DNA of 64,000 bases from Adiantum capillus-veneris (lineage: Eukaryota > Streptophyta > Polypodiopsida > Polypodiales > Pteridaceae), in contig CM043958.1 of the NCBI GenBank assembly GCA_014529385.2, positions 84,539,025 through 84,603,024 of the forward strand, given 5' to 3'. Shown here piece by piece: positions 59,715-64,000 of this stretch. How positions within the stretch are numbered: the first letter of the stretch is position 1; each line of letters starts with the position of its first letter. The notes under the pieces were generated by a model that worked only from the letters and a program-made list of their open reading frames with translations, did not search any database and had not been told where the DNA came from. The position numbers and the translations under genes were made by a program.

Positions 59715-60300
59715 CATGGTATTCAAGAACGAGACCACATACCTAAGATTCTCGTTGATAAATTGATGTTGGTGCCAATTTGTCAATGCTCATGCCACTA
59801 CAATCCAATTTTATCACAAGCTGAGATGGGTAAACTCGGAGTATATTCAGCTCTGAAACATCGGGATTCAACCCCTTCATTCTCTTATACAAGATCTGGT
59901 ACTTCTCCATGTCGTGTTGAAAAGAGAAGGATACCACCTTTTAGCTCAGTTAACTGCGTCCCTATAATAGTAATGAGTGCAGCATCTAGATAGTCACTCT
60001 CTCATTGCTTTGCTTACATAATTTTGACAGGAAACATGCTTCCTAGAATAGTGAAAATGTTACAGTCAAAACAGTATGCAGAAAACGTCTCAGCATCAAG
60101 TGTAGCTGAGGTGACTATAAAACACAAATCTTTTAGCTGTCTTACTAGGTCCTCCAAGAGTGCAAAGAGGACAACAATGTGTATTGTTCTTTCATGTGCT
60201 TCATCGAACATGATTACAATATACGTTGAGAGTTGGCAATCCACATAGACCCCAATTTCGAGGGATTTTATTGCAAAAAACCTTCCTTTTGCACCCATCT
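59715..60300 (-). pseudogene. PRP22/DHX8-like DEAH helicase core, fragment
   Basis: The minus strand reads VIMFDEAHERTIH (motif II, DEAH box), then LCFIVTSATLDAETFSAY (motif III SAT), then FDCNIFTILGSMFPV. After two stops come ESDYLDAALIT, LTELKGGILLFSTRH and, after a frameshift, YQILYKRMKGLNPDVSEL. Block order, spacing and wording match PRP22-type helicases; motif I lies upstream and is not seen. The TG[Q]E part of motif IV is replaced by STRH. No intron interrupts this segment. It faces the N-terminal relic at 56384-57110 on the opposite strand. It is non-functional. Confidence 0.9.
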
Positions 60301-60527
60301 ACGCGAGGTTTCACCTCTACTTGCAGCCTCTTAATTGTAGTTGTGTTTTGTGGAGAGGTGTTGTGGGAAATCTTGTCAAATGTCTGTTTATTTCGTAGTC
60401 TCCGTGCGGCTGTGTTTTCTTCAGCTAATTGAAGCTTGATTTGCAAAAGCGATTTGTAACAAGCTTGGACACTCCAAGCAAGAAATCAATAGCAACACAC
60501 GAATAGGAACTTCAAAATCATTGAACC

Positions 60528-61260
<733 letters not shown>

Positions 61261-61277
61261 TATCCCCCTCTTGAAAG

Positions 61278-61921
61278 AATTGTAATTGCCCTCGATTACG
61301 CCTACAAAATGAGATATAAGCCATAAACCAATCAGTAGACACTAACTCTAAGTACCGACGCATTAGACGACACAAATCCAACACTTGCACAAAGATGATA
61401 GTCACTAAACATCAAATCACATTCATATCAAATCACATAAAACCATCGAGATTTAGGACCGTGATTCCTGAAAACGTGTTTAGCAATCATATCTAGATCC
61501 ACACCGGACCTAATTAGTCAGATTGACTAATTCTTAATGTGATCATGTCCATAGAATCTCAAGACCGAAATGTTGCAGTCATTTCATCTTTCAAACTACA
61601 ATTATATGAGTGAGCAAACATAAATCAGATTCATTTTTGGGAATTTCCATGTCGAAGTACTTCTTTCATAAAATCATCCAGCAGAATACTATCAGCCCAT
61701 CAGAATCCCTGAAATCCAAAAGAAAATCAGTGACTTTATTCCGTCTGGTTAACTTGTGACAAAGGAGTGGAGTGACTCCCCTCTTGCGTAGTCCCGTCTG
61801 CACAAGATTCAACCTTGTTGATTTCCGAGATCTCTCGGAATAGTCAAAGCTAGACCGAAAGCCTCAAGGTAAAGTTCCAATATCTGCGGAGTATTTGCTA
61901 GGTCCTCCTATCTGATTTTTT
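61278..61921 (-). other. Region between gag end and polypurine tract
   Basis: About 640 bp without any pol motif. In a normal gypsy element protease and RT should lie between gag and the 3' LTR, so their absence supports a gag-only derivative. Nothing else recognised. Confidence 0.5.
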
Positions 61922-62640
61922 CTAGTTGTCATCCAGTTCCCCTGATTCATTTTTTTCACTGGCAGACTCTTGCCTTGTTGAGGTGGATACTATTCTATCC
62001 ATAGGATAAGTCAATGAGCCGGCATTTTTTTCACTGGCAGACTCTTGCCTTGTTGAGGTGGATACTATTCTATCCATAGGATAAGTCAATGAGCCGGCAT
62101 GGGTTCCAAATCGTTGCTTATTATGTCCCATGAGTCTCTGAATGGAGTCAGAATGCTGGTTCAGACAATATTCTCGAATCTTCTTTGGCAAAGCACAACA
62201 AAACCACTCAATCTGGTCTCTCTTGGCAAATAAGTATTCCAAAACCTTTGGCAGTAGTCATCCAATGTATCTTTCTTAGTCATTCTCAAGTAATGCCAAG
62301 CCATGATGACATCTCTTTCATATTCATCAGATATCCAAGTTGACGTGAAAATTTTCTTCAACTTTAACCACATTGTAGGTGCTTCTGTGCGTAACAACAG
62401 AGTAGACGTCCATGTCTATGGAGTTCCCTTCAAGTAAGATGCCGGCCTTCGCACATTGGAGTGTTCTGTGAACCAACCTCCAAAGAAGGCGACGTCAAAC
62501 TGTCGTACAAACTCAAGGGCATGATGGATGTGTTGGTAGCCTGAAAACCTCTCAAACCTAATGGCCCGACTCCCTTTCTTGAACTCCTTGGTCTTCTTTC
62601 TCATCTAGTCACTGTCAGACTAGGACGAGCTCTCCTCCTC
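61922..62640 (-). pseudogene. Gypsy-type gag, capsid region, frameshifted
   Basis: From right to left: KEFKKGSRAIRFERFSGYQ, FVRQFDVAFFGGWFTEHSN, KGTP, then (frameshift) WLKLKKIFTSTWISDEYE, MAWHYLRMTKKDTLDDY and CQRFWNTYLP. It ends, after another shift, in CCALPKKIREYCLNQHSDS. This is a gag of the Retrotrans_gag type, with conserved F.G....A..F, W and Y residues. The C-terminal end has two identical 25-residue repeats. No zinc knuckle is visible. The N-terminal part runs directly out of the integrase sequence at about 62680. Confidence 0.8.
61949..62098. repeat. Perfect 75-bp tandem duplication in gag
   Basis: Two identical 75-bp units, 61949-62023 and 62024-62098, each starting ATTTTTTTCACTGGCAGACT. 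They encode in-frame 25-residue repeats (GSLTYPMDRIVSTSTRQESA part). Identity suggests a recent origin. Confidence 0.95.
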
Positions 62641-62679
62641 CGAAATGCTAGATGGCCTTCCCTGCCATCTAGACTTTCT

Positions 62680-64000
62680 CAAAAATCTGCTTTTCTTGCT
62701 TTTTCTCCGCTTCAAAAATCTTGTCTTTGATGCTCAGAAATGGTGGGAACCTTCTTAGCACCCTCGACGGCCTCAAATGGCGCCTTCCCCGTTGAATCTC
62801 AATGAAGGAATTATGTTGTTGTAGGCAAACTCCACGAAAAGCAAATACTTTTCCCATTGAGTCTTTTGATCCGAAATGTAAGACTTCAACAAATCCAAAA
62901 CCACTGAAATGGCTATCTCAAATTTCCCGTCTGTCTGTGGGTGGAATGAGGGCGAGAACTGCAACCGTGTGCCAATGTTCTCCCAGAGTGCCCTCCGAAA
63001 CAAACTAGTAAACAGGGGGTCTCTGTCCGAAGCAATGGGCTCATGTATGCCATGTAATTGGACAATCTGTGAGACAAATAGTTTCGCCAAATGATTGGGC
63101 TTAAGTGTTCTTTTTACCGAAATAAAGTAGGTCTGCTTGCTAAACCTGTCAATGACTATCCAAATCCCATCATGCCCACTTTGGGTGTTGGGAAGATAAA
63201 AAATGAAATCCATAGCAATGCTTTCCCAGGGGCGGAAGGGTATGGGTAAAGGTTGTAGAAGTCCTGGTGCCTTATGCCTGCCAAACTTGATCTTTGGGCA
63301 TACTAAGCGACTGCGAACTTGTCCACATCCTTTTTGAGCCTCGCCAATAAAAGTAACACTCAACACCCTTCGAGGCGGTATCTATGCCGCGGTGACCCCA
63401 AAAAGGCGGACAATGGCACTCTGTCAAAACCTTTTCCCTCAAAGGCTGTGTGACGACACACAACATCGTTTTCCGCATCAAAAAGCTGCCCCGTATGGAA
63501 TAGCCTGCAACTAGCTCCCCACGTTGTATCTGGTGAAAGATATCTGCAAAACTCAGGATTGGTGGCGTATTGATCAATCATATGTTTGAAATTTTGATGA
63601 TGCATCGCGGAAATGGCCAGATTCAAGGGCTTTCTAGACACGCATCTGCCACTGAATTCTTCTGTCCTTGAACATGGACTATCTAGAAATGAAACTGTGA
63701 CAAGATGTTAGCATCTACTTCTCCAAAAACTACTTCTGCGACAAGAAGTAGCGTAATCTCCGATGATCTATGAAGACGGTAAAGGCAGCTCTAAGTAGAT
63801 AGTGTCGCCACTGCGTAAGAGCATGGATAATTGCCAAAAGCTCTTTCATAAATCTGTGCAACCAATTCAGGACGTGAAAACATCCTGCTCTCGTAATTTA
63901 TGACATGGCCTTCTCGTATCAAGACTGCCCCCAGACTGCGACCACAAGCATCATAGTAAACTTCAAATGGCTTTTGCAAGTCTAGCAAGGCCAACACTGG
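62680..64000 (-). pseudogene. Gypsy-F RNase H and integrase, cut by the window edge and fused to gag
   Basis: At 63791-63997 RNase H reads DLQKPFEVYYDACGRSLGAV. The integrase zinc region is at 63272-63577 (HCPPFWGHRGIDTASKGV). The core at 62773-63366 has AMDFIFYLPNTQSGHDG, PIASDRDPLFTSLF and HPQTDGKFEIA, the D, D and E positions. It ends FAYNNIIPSLRF, after which PFEAVEGAKKVP is readable in another frame. KDKIFEAEKKQEK at 62669-62720 then leads without LTR into gag. The remaining pol lies beyond the window. Confidence 0.88.

Overview
The window looks like nuclear DNA from a land plant with a large, repeat-rich genome. The evidence is Ty1-copia and Ty3-gypsy LTR retrotransposons primed by initiator-Met tRNA, long (GA)n, (TA)n and (CA)n tracts, tRNA-derived SINE-like sequences, and decayed PRP22/DEAH-helicase fragments of plant type. 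Several gag and pol peptides remind me of retroelements from ferns or other large-genome plants, but that is memory only and the species is not determined. I see no bacterial operons, rRNA, CRISPR arrays or intact multi-exon host genes.

Layout. 1-4.7 kb: end of an unassigned LTR with a primer-binding site (PBS), then unassigned DNA. 4.70-9.87 kb: nearly complete minus-strand Copia element (Copia-A) with TACTA target-site duplication (TSD), about 97% identical LTRs and a broken gag-pol. 10.5-11.9 kb: first copy of a 1.34-kb non-coding terminal-inverted-repeat (TIR) element flanked by TTAA. 12-20.5 kb: unrecognised ORFs, degenerate tandem repeats, a 425-bp TIR element, a (CT)n block and an unidentified decayed coding region. 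20.5-24.3 kb: minus-strand Gypsy-A1 fragment, split by the second TTAA element. 24.3-31.5 kb: further gag debris, a coiled-coil relic and a gag-pol Gypsy-B with an extra 169-codon ORF next to its PBS. 31.5-43.5 kb: AT-rich tandem arrays, gag and integrase relics, a 285-bp repeat with a palindromic core, and a 449-bp foldback. 43.8-54.5 kb: minus-strand Gypsy-A2, whose gag was entered by a plus-strand Copia-B whose own 3' LTR was entered by minus-strand Copia-C. This is a three-level nest, with TSDs visible for both inner insertions. 52.6 kb: a well-folding tRNA-Gln(UUG) directly joined to a second pol III-type promoter. 54.9-60.3 kb: a gypsy LTR, two oppositely oriented PRP22-like pseudogene pieces, a SINE-like sequence and an unrecognised proline-rich ORF. 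60.7-64.0 kb: minus-strand gypsy DNA in which integrase is fused to a gag-only element.

How it fits together. Almost everything is mobile DNA in decay. The two structural links I consider strongest are (1) the TTAA element, whose unoccupied target survives in the paralogous Gypsy-A2 and so directly shows the duplication, and (2) the Gypsy-A > Copia-B > Copia-C nest, whose order agrees with relative LTR divergence. No intact protein-coding host gene can be defended. Coordinates of decayed elements are approximate unless a TSD, PBS or polypurine tract (PPT) fixes them.
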